Assembly (NCBI RefSeq): GCF_010183535.1
Contig: NC_071330.1
Location: 15,357,717 to 15,421,716, forward strand
Origin: Caenorhabditis remanei
Lineage: Eukaryota > Nematoda > Chromadorea > Rhabditida > Rhabditidae
Length of the DNA stretch: 64,000 nt
Reading direction: 5' to 3'
Part shown: piece after piece, positions 1 to 11,025 of the stretch
Layout of the letters: every line of letters starts with the position of its first letter
How positions within the stretch are numbered: the stretch's first letter is position 1
Program-made: the position numbers and the translations under genes
Notes under the pieces: generated by a model
Database searches by the model: none
The model's input: the letters and a program-made list of their open reading frames with translations, nothing else
What the model was told of the DNA's origin: nothing

Positions 1-1
1 T

Positions 2-70
2 GAGAGATTTCACTTATCTGACCACCAGATTCGATAACAATCTTCTTTTCCTTTATCTCCTCCCGATCGG
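2..70 (+). pseudogene. Possible upstream GatB exon with in-frame stop
   Basis: Read in the frame that joins without shift (phase 0) to the GatB exon at 948, this stretch ends QSSFPLSPPDR before a donor at 71 (GGGTATCT). Just before it, QIR-stop-QS stands where GatB proteins usually have GYQITQQ. The TAA is at 35-37 and the sequence before it looks shortened. Either this is a damaged exon, a sequence error, or chance similarity; the true exon may lie outside the window. Low confidence. Confidence 0.25.
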
Positions 71-99
71 GTATCTTTTCGGGAGTTTAACCTTCAAAT

Positions 100-946
100 A
101 ATTCATTTAAAACCTTATTTACCAATTTAAACCGAAAACAAAGATAGAAATCTATTCGAACTGACCAAAAAAAAGTTTTTTTCGAAAATAATAAAACGAT
201 CAGAGGGAACAAACAAAAAAAAATCTAAAAATTTCTAGTTTTACACCATTTTCGATCTAAAAATGATGAAAATTGCAAATTTCTACATCAAAAAATGTAA
301 AATTTTCGACATTTTCAGCCTAAATTTGACAAAAAGTTTGAATTTTTCTTGTTTTTTCAAGAAACTTCAATTTTTATCGACAAAAAATGGTTTTTGTCGA
401 TAAAATTTGTCAACAAACTGCTAATTCTGGTTTTATCGACAAAACCAGGAAAAATCTATTTTGTCGATATAATTCCCTTAAAAATCGACTTTTTGTCGAC
501 AAATTAAAAAAAATGTCGATAAATACTCGATTCTCCGAAAAAAAAATTTTATCGACAAATTTTCCAGTTATCGATAAAAAATTTTCGGCGCTTTTGTTTT
601 TCCGAGATATTTCAATTTTTATCGATAAAAACCATGAAAAAATTCTAAAACCTTAGTTTTCCTGTTTTTATCGATACAGGAATGAATTATCGATAAATTT
701 TGTTTTTTTGTCGATAAAAATTTTTGTCTTAAAATAATCGAATTTGCGAAAAACAGTTTTATCGACAAATCTTTGAGTTATCGCGATAAAAATAAATTTT
801 GTCGACGATTATCGATAAATTTTGTTGAAAATCGACTTTTTGTCGATAAAAATGTTGAAACACTTAAAAAAACCGCTTTTATCGACAAATATTCGTATTA
901 TCGATAAAAATTTTGTCGATTTTTCAGTCTGAAAACCCAGTTTCCA
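100..946. repeat. Intron field of ATCGATAA/GTCGACAA palindromes (block 1)
   Basis: Dense repeats of TTTTATCGATAAAA, TTGTCGATAAA, TTATCGACAAA and TTTTGTCGACAAAA, separated by 10-40 bases, from about 370 on. The core is WTCGAY in an A/T setting, so each unit is itself nearly palindromic. Short open frames here are by-products of the repeat. The sequence lies upstream of the first clear GatB exon and is probably intronic. Confidence 0.8.
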
Positions 947-947
947 G

Positions 948-3900
948 GTAGAAATCGTGCAACTCCAACTGGAACAAGATTCTGGAAAAACGATCAATAT
1001 TCTGGATTCTTCTCCATCAGAATCCTCAGAATCCCGATCCCTTATCGACTACAATCGTGCCGGATGCGCCCTAATCGAGATTGTGACATCACCGTGTTTC
1101 GAAACGGCAATCGAAGCGATTCGATTCGTTCAGACACTTCGATTATTGATTATTCATCATAATCTATCCGATGGAGAACTCCATCGGGGACATCTTCGAG
1201 TCGATGCAAATGTATCGTTGACTGTCGATGGAAAACCCGGTTAGAAATGGCGGGAAAATAAGCGAAAAATCGGTTTTTTGTCGACAAAAATCGACTTTTC
1301 CATATTTTTTATCGATAAAAATTTGTCGACAAATTTTTTATCGATAAAGACTCTTTCAGAAAAAATAGCAAAAAATCGGGTTTTTCGAAGATTTTATCGA
1401 TAAAAATACTGAAAAGTCGACAAAAATCGATAGTTCCAACTTTTTGTCGACAAAAATTCTGGATGAAAGTGTTTTATCACCTAATATTGACATTTCGACT
1501 CATTTTGCGAGAAATTAAAAAAAAAACTGTCGATAATCACATTTTCATCGATAAAATTTTATTTTTATCGATAATTTTTTGTCGATAATCAGATTTTTAT
1601 CTTCAAAAATCAACATTGTCAGCCGCTCTCTTGCTCATTTTCCAATTTTGTCGACAAAATACGAAAATGAAATTTTTATCCATAAAATGTTCAAAAAGCC
1701 GATTTTTGTCGATAAAATTTCAAAAATTAACATTTTCAATCGATTTTTTGCTCATTTTCATTCGAAAAATTTTTTATCGATAAAAATTTTATCGACAAAA
1801 AAAACTGATTGCAGGCACGCGAACGGAGATCAAAAACATGAATAGTATCCGCACAATTCACACGGCGATCAATTTCGAAATCGCGCGGCAATTTGAAATT
1901 CTTTCGAATTCATCGGGAAAAGTGATTCGCGAGACACGTGGAGTGGATTCAGAAGGACGGACGGTCCCAATGAGAGAAAAAGACGCAGAGGACACGGATT
2001 ATCGATTTATGGTCGAACCGAATCTTCCGATTCTGAAAATACGAAAAGAGTGGATGGAGGGGGCGGAGCGAGAGTTGGAGACGCAGGGAATCGCCGATTT
2101 CGAGTGGTTGAGAGATCGATGCGGTTTTGATCCGAGGAGCGCTATTCATATTGCTGTAAGCAATGGAATTGTGCTTAAAATTCTTGAAAAAATCATTTTT
2201 TAAAAAGTTTTTTGACCGAAAATCATGTTTTTCAGTCAAAAATCACGATTTAATGGTGAAACAAACTCAAAATTTTCAAATTTATAAGTTATTTGTCATG
2301 TAGAACCCGAAAAAAACAAGAAAAAAAAGTTTCAAAAAGTTTTGACCACTGTGGGGATTGAACCCCTGACCTTTTGAACGATACGGATTCTACCTTAACC
2401 ACTCGGCTAGAATAGAAAATGTTCGAAAAATTACGATTTTCAGGTGAAAAAAAACTTGATAATTACGAATTTGGAGTTATTTGATATGCGGAAGTCGGAA
2501 AATTTGACTCTGGGAAGTTTTTAGTCACCTTGAGGAGTCGAACCTCTGGCTCAGAATCCAAGTTTTACAAAAAAATCGTGTTTTCTTAATGAAAAAACTC
2601 AAAAATTCCGGATTTATAGGTTATTTGACATGTAGAACCCGATAGAAACAAGCAAAAAGAGATTCAAAAAGTTTTGACCACTGTGGGGATCGAACCCCCG
2701 ACCATTTGAACGATAAGGAGTTCTACCTCAACCACTCGGCCAGAACCGAAAATTTTCGAAAAATACCGATTTTCGGGGTGAAAAGATTCGGAAAGCATGA
2801 GTTTTGGGGTTATTTCACACATAGGAGTCGAAAAAAACGGGTTTGGTGAAGTTTAGACCGTTTTTATTCGGAGAAAACAGATAAAAACCGCAATTTTATA
2901 CCCGAAAATTGGTATTTTGAGCTCATTAAGTGGTTTTAAACAGACTTTAAGTCAAAATTTCAGATTTTCACAATAAAAATACACTTTTACAGCGGAAAAT
3001 TGAGTTGAAAATACTCAGAAAAACAGAAAATTTGAGTCATTTTCCCTCAGAAATCGCAATTTTCAACAAAAATTTCAGTTTTTGACCCATCTGAGTACTC
3101 GAAAAGTGAAAATTTCAGTCTTTTTGTCCCTAAAAATCTCAATTTTCCGTCAAAAAAAGAGAAATTTTCTGATCATTTTCAGGAAGAACCCGACCTATTG
3201 GCCTTCGTTAAACGATGTGTTCGATTCAAGGATTCTGAAGTGACAGCTGATGAGATATTGTATTGGATGAGGGAATTAAAGACGATTATGCAGAGATCAA
3301 AGGGAAATTACCCACCGAAAAGGTGATTTCAAGTCGACAAAAGTTGAAAAATGTCGATAAAAGCACTATTTTATCGACAAAACTGGATTATGTCGATAAA
3401 ACTGAAAAATGTCGATAAAAATTGAAAATTGTCGATAAAAACTCAAAATTGTCGACAAAAGTTTTATCGACGAAAAATTTGATTTTTCTCATTTTTTCAA
3501 GAAATTTCAATTTCAATCGATAAAAATGGTTTTTTACGTTACAAATTGCTAATTTTTTTCTGGTTTTTTCGACAAAACCAAGAAAAAGGTCTATTTTGTC
3601 GACTATTGTCGATAAATTTTGTTGAAAATCGGCTTTTTGTCGACAAAAATCGACAAAATTTCGATTTTTTTACCGACAAATTATCAGGAAAAACAGTTTT
3701 ATCGACAAATTATCAAGTTATCGATAAAAATTTTCGATGTGTTTTGTTTTCTCCAAGAATTTTCAATTTTTATCGACAAAAACCAATAAATTTTGTCGAC
3801 AATTATCGATAAATTTTGTTGAAAATCGATGTTTTGTCGACAGTAATGTTGAAACACAGTAATCGATTAAATTTCGAACTTTTTGAAGTTTTTGTCGATA

Positions 3901-4295
3901 AAAAATTTTTATCGACAAAACCGAATTTTTCCCCAATTTTCAGCGATTTCTTCGCCAAACAATTCACCACTTTAATCCATCACTCCGGCCGTCTCACTCG
4001 TCTACGTCTTCTCGATTTACTCCGATTCTATGCGACGTCATCTGAATCTGAAGACGTCCTAGAAGAAGTCACGGAATTTATCGATAAAAACGACTTTTGG
4101 CGTATCAGTGACACTGAAAAAATCGATAAATTCGTGGAGGAATCGATGACGAAAAATGGGAAATTGGCGGAGAAAGTGAGAAGTGGACACGCGAAAAGTT
4201 TCAATAAAATGAGGAATTTGATGATTGAGACGAGTGAGAAACGAATCGAATTGGAAGATGCGGAAGACGCGATTCGACGGTTTTTGCAGAAATAA
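948..4295 (+). CDS. GATB: Glutamyl-tRNA(Gln) amidotransferase subunit B, mitochondrial (GatB), 5' end missing
   Basis: Subunit B of the GatCAB complex, which converts Glu-tRNA(Gln) to Gln-tRNA(Gln) in organelles. Exons by splice sites and phase: 948-1239, 1816-2155, 3183-3322, 3944-4295 (stop TAA). Exon 1 shows LQLEQDSGKT and DYNRAGCALIEIVTSP; exon 2 shows the family signature RTEIKNMNSIRTIHTAINFE, then TRGVDSEGRTVPMREK and DYRFMVEPNLP. Exons 3-4 give the helical and GatB/YqeY-type tail, ending DAIRRFLQK. All joins keep frame (phases 1, 0, 2). The N-terminal start of the catalytic domain is not in the window. If the stop at 35-37 belongs to it, the copy may be broken; otherwise it reads as functional. 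Strong family match. Confidence 0.9.
1262..1805. repeat. ATCGATAA/GTCGACAA palindrome field (block 2, GatB intron)
   Basis: Same motif as block 1, filling nearly the whole intron between the GatB exons at 948 and 1816. At least 20 copies of TATCGATA/TGTCGATA/ATCGACAA variants can be counted. It stops sharply at both exon edges. Confidence 0.8.
2342..2413 (-). repeat. tRNA-like repeat, copy 1
   Basis: On the minus strand it holds a pol III A box (TAGCCGAGTGG) and B box (GGTTCAATCCC) about 40 bases apart, the D-arm resembling Leu/Ser (type II) tRNAs. The acceptor strands do not pair well, so a functional tRNA is unlikely. Similar flanks (AACCCGA...AACAAG) in other copies suggest a tRNA-derived mobile repeat rather than independent tRNA genes. 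Confidence 0.6.
2514..2562 (-). repeat. Degenerate tRNA-like fragment
   Basis: Minus strand carries a B-box-like AGGTTCGACTCC and little else, between copies 1 and 2. A related fragment sits near 33290-33330. Probably an eroded member of a tRNA-derived family. Confidence 0.35.
2674..2747 (-). repeat. tRNA-like repeat, copy 2
   Basis: Minus strand: A box TGGCCGAGTGG and B box GGTTCGATCCC, both near consensus. A GAAC/GTTC stem could form an anticodon-like arm, but the acceptor stem is poor. Lies 330 bp from copy 1 in the same GatB intron, same orientation, same flanking words. Confidence 0.6.
3330..3930. repeat. ATCGATAA/GTCGACAA palindrome field (block 3, GatB intron)
   Basis: Third block, filling the last GatB intron. 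The middle intron (2156-3182) lacks the motif and has tRNA-like inserts instead. The motif spills over only once into coding sequence, at 4078-4088 (TTTATCGATAA, encoding FIDK). Confidence 0.8.
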
Positions 4296-4503
4296 TTAGT
4301 CGATAATTAGCTTTAATTAGTGATTTTTTGTTGTAGAAATAGACCATTGTAAATTGTTACTTGTGACAAATGCGCTCTACTGTTAATCTGATGCATTTTC
4401 TGCGATTTTTTCGCTCGAAATTTGTGGTTTTTCAGCATTTTTAAGCATTTTCAGACTATTTTGAGCTCAAAAGTGCAATTTTCAGCTCTTTTTTAAGCCA
4501 AAA

Positions 4504-5027
4504 TCCACATTTTGCGACTGTCTGGTGCACCTTCGACGCGTTTTCAAAAATATGGTGCATCTGACCAATTGTCGACTGTTTTCAACCAGTTTTTAACGTG
4601 GAAATTGAGATTTTTTTAAATTTTCAACCGAACACTCAATTTTGACTCGTTTTACCTGATGATTTCCACCAAAAACAGAAATGTATACATTATCTGGCGC
4701 ACCTTGGACGCGTTTTTAGGAAAATATTTGTTTTTGCTGCAAAAACTAAAACATTTCTGCTTTTTCACCCAGAGAAAGTTTTTTTTTTTTGCGTTTTTGA
4801 CGCTTTTTTCAGCCAAAAACCACATTTCACGACTGTCTGGCGTACATTTGGACGCGTTTTCAAAAACATGGTGCATCTGACCGATTTTCAGATTGTTTTC
4901 AACTAGTTTTCAGGGTGGAAATTGAGATTTTTAAAATTTTCAACCCTCAGAAAATTTTTGACCCGTTTTACCAAATGATTTATATCCAAAAACGACAATA
5001 TTTATTTTGTCTGGTGCACCTTTGGGC
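4504..5027. repeat. GCGCACC core repeat field, block A
   Basis: Four copies of the core CTGGCGCACCTTGGACGCG followed by TTTTCAAAAATATGGTGC and ATCTGACC, near 4522, 4697, 4837 and 5009. Spacing alternates roughly 180 and 140 bases. Between cores are conserved spacers such as GACTGTTTTCAACTAG and AATTGAGATTTTT. No credible gene; open frames are by-products. Confidence 0.8.
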
Positions 5028-6006
5028 GGCATTTAATTTTTAGGGTACAACAATTTTAGGGTACAACTTTCGTCATTTTAGGGTACAACTTTCATAATTT
5101 TAGGGTACAAAACTGAAAGGGTACAAAAATTTTAGGGCTCAACTATTTTGGGGTACAAACTTCTGATAATTTTAGGGTACAACTGAATACAGTTTTAGGG
5201 TACAACCAATATCATTTTAGGGTACAACTTATTTTTGTTGCTAGTTATCGAAATTTTGAGATTTCCTGAAAATTTTGATCCTAGGGTACATAGAATCAGA
5301 GACTACAGTGAATCATAAGGTAAATCGAGGAGCTTGAAGTACATCCATGGGGTTATCATAGGGTACATCGACTCAGAATTTTCATAAAATTTTAGAAGTC
5401 TCAGAGTTTTCATTAATTTTTGAGAATAGTTTTACAGGGGGAGTTCAAGGAGCTGCTTTTTTCAGAGGGATGAAATAATAAGATTTTTAAAGATGATGTT
5501 AGAGTCAATTATAGAAACTCCAATATGAGTATCTAGCAAATGGTTGTTTGAATAGTTTTTATGTTATATCATCTTTCCCAAAAGATCAGTAACATGTTCA
5601 TGGAACTCCGTCTGTAAACCTTTTCTCCAAATTTGATGAAAACTCTGTGACTTCTAAAATTTCGTGAAAATTCTGACTTGATGTACCCTATGATAACTCT
5701 ATGGATGTACCTCATGATCATAGCTCCTCGATTTACCTTATGATTCACTGTAGTCTCTGATTCTATGTACCCTAGGATCAAAATTTTCAGGAAATCTCAA
5801 AATTTCGATAACTAGCAACAAAAATTAGTTGTACCCTAAAATTATATTGGTTGTACCCTAAAACTGTATTCAGTTGTACCCTAAAATTATCAGAAGTTTG
5901 TACCCCAAAATAGTTGAGCCCTAAAATTTTTGTACCCTTTCAGTTTTGTACCCTAAAATTATGAAAGTTGTACCCTAAAATTGTTGTACCCCAAAAATTA
6001 AATGCC
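5028..6006. mobile_element. Foldback (long inverted repeat) element with TAGGGTACAAC subrepeats
   Basis: About 980 bp. Ends are GGCATTTAATTTTTAGGG and its complement; arms of about 380 bp run inwards. Each arm holds about ten copies of TTTTAGGGTACAAC spaced 15-30 bases, pointing to the centre. The unique middle lies about 5400-5640. It sits inside a GCGCACC core: left flank CACCTTTGGGC, right flank GTTGGGCGCG, so TTGGGC is a likely target duplication. No transposase; non-autonomous. Confidence 0.85.
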
Positions 6007-6007
6007 C

Positions 6008-6470
6008 CGTTGGGCGCGTTTTCAAAAACATTGTGCATCTGACCAATTTTTGACCAGTTTTCGAATTAAAAAACCGATGTTTTTATAACTAAGAGAAAAC
6101 ATAAAAATGTGTCAAAAATGCGTCAGATATAAAAAATCTCAATTTTCACTTCTAAAACTACTTAAAACTGGTCAAAAATTGGACAGATGCACCATGTTTC
6201 TAAAAACGCGTCCAAGGTGCGCCAGACAGTCGTAAAACGTGGTTTTTGGCTGAAAAAAGCGGCAAAAACGCACAAAGGTAATGTCTCCTGGTAAAAATCT
6301 ACGTTTCACGACTGTCTGGCGTACCTTTGGACGCGTTTTCAAAAATATGGTGCATCTGACCGATTTTCGGATTGTTTTCAACCCAATTTTTTGAGGGAAA
6401 ACTGAAATTTTTGGAATTTTGCTGTCAGATAAACCAATTTAATTTCAATTTAGTTTCCATGCAGGTACCA
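6008..6470. repeat. GCGCACC core repeat field, block B
   Basis: Three cores, in both orientations (6010 plus, 6180-6230 minus, 6310-6360 plus). The plus-strand core at 6010 is the right half of the copy split by the foldback element. No gene seen. Confidence 0.75.
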
Positions 6471-6539
6471 AATAGCTACTGTCATCTCATTAACATATAC
6501 GCAACACACCACGGGGGGTGCCACATGATGCTATCTGGT

Positions 6540-6749
6540 GCACAGGGGTGCGAGGCGTAAGGTCCGCAACGAAAAGTTTTGAAATTACCGGCCGAGTCGC
6601 GATGCGTGTGCGTCGCGTTTTTCATCGAAAGATGCGACAAACACACGCTTAACTTGAACTTGGCACTCAGCCAAGTTAGTTTTTGGCACCGTGCCAACCG
6701 CTGAGCGACGGAGCGCATTTAAGCGACCTTGCGTTTTGCACCCCTGTGC
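6540..6749. mobile_element. 210 bp MITE with GCACAGGGGTGC ends
   Basis: Terminal inverted repeat GCACAGGGGTGC, then GCGTAAGGTC against its complement GACCTTGCG near the right end. Much more GC-rich than its surroundings. The inside holds a second palindrome, TTGGCACCGTGCCAA, near 6686, and GCGACGGAGCGC. No coding capacity. Confidence 0.75.
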
Positions 6750-6789
6750 TGGTGTACAACCCCCCACCACCACCACTTGTGCAAGCACC

Positions 6790-6935
6790 AAGAAATAGTG
6801 TGTGAGATGGAGAGAGTGCTAGAGAATCAGAGACATAGTGGAGAGGTCACACCCCCGCCGACACCCTTCTCCTCCCGTCGATTCTTTTCCTCCTAACAAA
6901 TAATTTTCTTTCTTTCTCAACACTTCCCTTCTTCT
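6790..6935. promoter_or_regulatory. Promoter-like module fragment (GAGATGGAGAGAG type)
   Basis: Contains GTGTGAGATGGAGAGAG, CTAGAGAATCAGAG and CCCGTCGATTCTTTTC, words shared in one or other orientation with modules near 25000, 29100 and 41650, where they lie next to a possible first-exon donor. Here no splice donor is seen, so it is a fragment. Confidence 0.4.
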
Positions 6936-6949
6936 CTGTTTTCAGAAAA

Positions 6950-8260
6950 GTGTAAGATATTAAAAACCTCAATTTTCACTTCAAAAACTACTTAAAACAG
7001 TCTGAAATCGGTCAGATGCACCATGTTTCTAAAAACGCGTCCAAGGTGCGCCAGACAGTTGAAAAATGCGGATTTTGGCTGAAAAAGTGGCAAAAATACT
7101 CAAAAGTAATGTTTCTAGGTAAAACAAGTTTATTTACCGGTTTTTCACCTGGAATACAAGAATTTTTGACATTCTGACAACTGACACGTTTATTTTAAGC
7201 CAAAAACCATGTTTTACGACTGTCTGGCGCACCTTTGGACGCGTTTTCAAAAACATGGTGCATCTGACCGATTTCAGACGGTGTTCAACTAGTTTTCAGA
7301 GTGGAAATTGAGATTTTTTAAATTTTCAACCCCAAAACACATTTTGACCCGTTTTACCCGATGATTTACATCCAAAAATGAGAATATACACATTGGCTGG
7401 CGCACCTTTGACGCGTTTTCAGAAATATGGTGCATCTGACCGATTCAGGCTGTTTTCGAATTGGAAACCGATATTTTTATATCTAAGAGAAAATATATAA
7501 AATATCCCAATTTTTACTTCAAAAACTGGTTTAAAATCGGTCAGATGCACCATATTTTTGAAAACGCGTCAAAGGTGCGCCAGTAAGTCGAAAAATGCGG
7601 CAAAACGCATAAAAGCAATGTTTCTAGGTAAAAAAATTAGTAAAAATACATATTTTTCGGGTTTTGACTACAAAACAAATATTTTCCTAAAAACGCGTCC
7701 AGAGGTGCGCCAGCCAAAGTATGAATTGCCCTTCCTGAACAAAAATCATTGGGTGAAACGTGACAAAAAATGTGTTTGGGGTTGAAAATTTAAAAAAAAT
7801 CTCAATTTTCACTTCAAAAACAGTTGAAAACTGTCTGAAATTGGTCAGATGCACCATATTTTTGAAAACGCGTCCAAAGGCGCGCCAGACAGTCGAAAAA
7901 TGCAGATTTTGGCTGGAAAAAGCAGTGAAAACACAGTGAAAACGCAGTGAAAACGCATGAAAATACTGTCGCTTGGAGAAAAATCAGTAAAAATGCAAAT
8001 TTTTTCATTTTGATCCTAAAAATTGCAAAAAAATTTTTTTTTCTTAAACTGCCTACAAGCCCCTTTTTTCCATTTTTTTGCGGTAAAAACCAAAAAAACC
8101 TGCATTTTTACTGATTTTTCACCCAAAGACAGCATTTTTCAGCCAAAAACCACGTCTTACGCCTGTCTTTTCAACCAATTTTTTGAGGAAACACTTAAAT
8201 TTTTGGAATTTTCAACTCTAAAATCTTTTTTCTTCTTCGTTTTCAATCGTTTTATAGTGT
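6950..8260. repeat. GCGCACC core repeat field, block C
   Basis: About seven cores in mixed orientation (near 7030, 7225, 7415, 7560, 7700, 7860, 8150), many as pairs facing each other. Spacers of the same family (GAAAATTGAGATTTTT, GACTGTTTTCAACTAG) link them. No gene until the small Lys-rich gene at 8305. Confidence 0.8.
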
Positions 8261-8304
8261 TTGCGTGTTTTTTTCAGTTTAAACGGACAAAAGACTCAAC
8301 AACA

Positions 8305-9508
8305 ATGTGTGGTGGGAGAACCGTCAGACCGAGCCCTAAAAAACCAGCGACAAAGAAGAAAATCCCAAAGACAGCTACTTCCAAGATCACAAAAAAAGCA
8401 ACTCCAAAGAAATCGGTCGCTGCTCAAAAGAAGACCCAACAGGATAAAAAAAAGTGAGTTTTTGGGGTTTTTTGGCAATTTTCAGAGTCAAAATCCACTT
8501 TTTGTGCATTTTTCTTCTTTTTTTAAGTCAAAAACTGAAAATTTATGCTTTTTCACATAATGACAATTTTTCGTGCGTTTTCGCCGCTTTTTTCCACTCA
8601 AAATCCGCATTTTACGACTGTCTGGTGCACCTTTGGACGCGTTTTTAGAAACATGGTGCATCTGACCAATTTCAGACAATTTTAAGTAGTTTTTGAAGTG
8701 AAAATTGAGTTTTTTTCTATCTTACGCATATTTGACACATTTTACCCTATGATTTCCGCTCGAAAACGACAAAATTCACATTTTCTGGCGCTCCTTTTGA
8801 CGCGTTTTCTAAAATATGGTGCATCTGACCGATTTTTGACCAGTTTTTGAAGTAAGAATTGGGATATTTTAGATATTTCCTCTTAGATAGAAAAAATATT
8901 GATTTCCAATTCGAAAACTGGTCAAAAATTGGTCAGATTCACCATATTTTTGAAAACGCGTCCAAAGGTGCGCCAGCAAAGTATAAATTGCCGTTTTTGG
9001 TGGAAAACATATGGAAAAACGGGTCAGAAATGTGCTGAGAATTAAAAATTTAAAACATTCTCAATTTCCACTTTGAAAACTAGTTGAAAACAGTCGAAAA
9101 TCGGCCAAAATTGCATTATTTTCCTAATAACGCGTCTAAGGCGCGCCAGCCAGTCAGAAATTCGATTTTTTCGTGGAAACCATGTGGAAAAACGGGTCAA
9201 AATGTGTTTAAGAATGAAAATTCTCAAAATCTCAATTTCCTATCGAAAAACTAGTTCCAAACGTTTTGAAATTGGTCAAATGCACCATGTTTTTGAAAAC
9301 GCGTCCAAAGGTGCGCCAGATAATGGATTTTTGCTAAAAAAAAGCGGCGAAAAAGCACAAAAGTACTGCCTTTTTATTGATTTTTTTTAGATTTAATTGA
9401 CAATTTTTTTCTTCCAGAAAAGGACAAGCATCGAAGAAAGTCGTCTCACCATTGAAACCAGCGGAAAAAAAGGTCCGTCAGACGTTCAATTCAAACAAAA
9501 ATGCCTAA
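8305..9508 (+). CDS. Small lysine-rich basic protein, two exons
   Basis: Exon 1 8305-8453 starts MCGGRTVRPSPKK and is rich in TKK, TPKK and KITKK runs; donor AA-GTGAGT. Exon 2 9418-9508 follows CTTCCAG and ends FNSNKNA-stop; the join (phase 2) keeps frame. About 80 residues, strongly basic, histone-tail-like, with no recognised domain. A strong acceptor just upstream (TTTTTTTCAG at 8268-8277) suits trans-splicing. Polyadenylation signal AATAAA near 9586. In the same frame after the TAA the reading continues KALKSYRMTGSERP before a second stop, so the C-end may have been cut by a recent stop. The intron is filled with GCGCACC repeats. Function unknown; possibly nuclear or DNA-binding by charge. 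Confidence 0.6.
8580..9400. repeat. GCGCACC core repeat field, block D (in intron)
   Basis: Five cores at about 8620, 8790, 8930, 9110 and 9285, in both orientations, inside the intron of the Lys-rich gene. Confidence 0.8.
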
Positions 9509-9639
9509 AAAGCCCTCAAATCGTACCGTATGACTGGTTCTGAACGTCCGTGAAACTACTTCGAAATGAACATTGTTTTTTGAAAATAAATGTTGTTATT
9601 GAAAATTGAAAAAAAAATAATTTAATTTCAGAAAATTTG

Positions 9640-10720
9640 CATTTTTTCACATTTTTTTGGGTAAAAACCAAAAAAATCTGCATTTTCACCGCATTTTCAC
9701 ATAGGGACAACATTTTTATGCCTTTTTTCCGCTTTTTTCCAGTCAAAATCCGCATTTTACGACTGTCTGGCGCACCTTGGCCGCGTTTTCAGAAACATGG
9801 TGCATCTGACCAATTCCAGACGGTTTTCAACTAGTTTTTGAAGTGAAAATTGAGATTTTTTATATCTTACGCATTTTTGACCCGTTTTACCCGATAACTT
9901 TCACCAAAAACGACAATATACACATTGTCTGGCGCACCTTCGGACGCGTTTTCAGAAACATGGTGCATCTGACTATTTTCAGACTGTTTTTAAAGTGGAA
10001 ATTGAAAATTTTCAAAATTTTCAACACTAAGCGCGTTTTTGACACATTTTACCCAATGGTTTCCGCTCAAAAACGACAATTTCTACTTTGGCTGGCGCAC
10101 CTTGGGCGTGTTTTTAGGAAATTAATCCATCTGACCGATATTTGACTGTTTTCAACCAGTTTATGAACTAAGAATTGAAAAATGCCAATTTCCACATTGA
10201 AAACTGGTTGAAATTGGTCAGATACACCATATTTTTGAAGACGCGTCCAAAGGTGCGCCAGACAGTCGTAAAATGCGGATTTTGAGTGGAAAAAGGCGGC
10301 AAAAACGGAAAATTTCAGTTTTTGACCCAAAAAACTAGTTTTGGGAGTGAAAATCATGATTTTTCATATCAAAAACAGGAATTTTAAGGATTGGGATCAT
10401 TGTTGACTGATCTAGAAGACTTTTTCTATGAAAAATTGTTATTTTTAATATATTTTCTAGCTCAAAATGGAATGAACAATCCAAGAATCCTGATTTCAGT
10501 TGATGGCGGGGAATTTTTGATGGAAAAATGCTATTTTGTGTGTTCAAGTAAATTTGCAAGTAAAATTAAAAAAAAAAAAAAATCAATTTCCACTTCAAAA
10601 ACTAGCTGAAAACAGTCTGAAACTGATCAGATGCACCATGTTTGTGAAAACGCTTCCAAAGGTGCGCCAGACAAAAAAAAAAACGGATTTTGGCTGAAAA
10701 AAACGGCGAAAAAACCACAA
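9640..10720. repeat. GCGCACC core repeat field, block E
   Basis: Cores near 9765, 9930, 10095, 10215 and 10630. The 10320-10600 part has no core and nothing gene-like. From 10700 to 11020 the sequence is plain AT-rich DNA with a short GAA-rich tract at 10935-10955. Confidence 0.75.
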
Positions 10721-11025
10721 AAACGCTGTCAGATGTCAAAAATTTACAAAATTCAGGAAAATACAATTCAAATGGTACTAAAACGATCATTTTGAGCCTA
10801 GTTATGCGACTGGGACGGTCAAAAACACTGTCAAATGTCGAAAATTCAACAAAAATTCAGAAAAATACGATTTAAATGATAGTAAAATGAGCTTTTTACG
10901 ATCATTTTGAGTGTTGTTATAAGTCTGAAAACAAAGAAGAAGAAGAAGAGGAATAGAAAGTGAGAAAATTATTTGTTAATTAGTTTATTTAATTTTTCCA
11001 AAAAAAAATAGATTCAAACTAAAAA

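Noticed and set aside
387..656. Open frame of 89 codons rich in FVDK/FIDK
   Set aside because: Comes from the ATCGATAA/GTCGACAA repeats (GTCGATAAA reads VDK); no splice or codon support.
2342..2747. Functional tRNA genes in the GatB intron
   Set aside because: A and B boxes are good but acceptor and anticodon arms pair poorly, and flanks are shared between copies.
4504..10720. CRISPR-like array of regularly spaced repeats
   Set aside because: Eukaryotic context, both orientations, conserved spacers and variable period; a dispersed repeat, not CRISPR.
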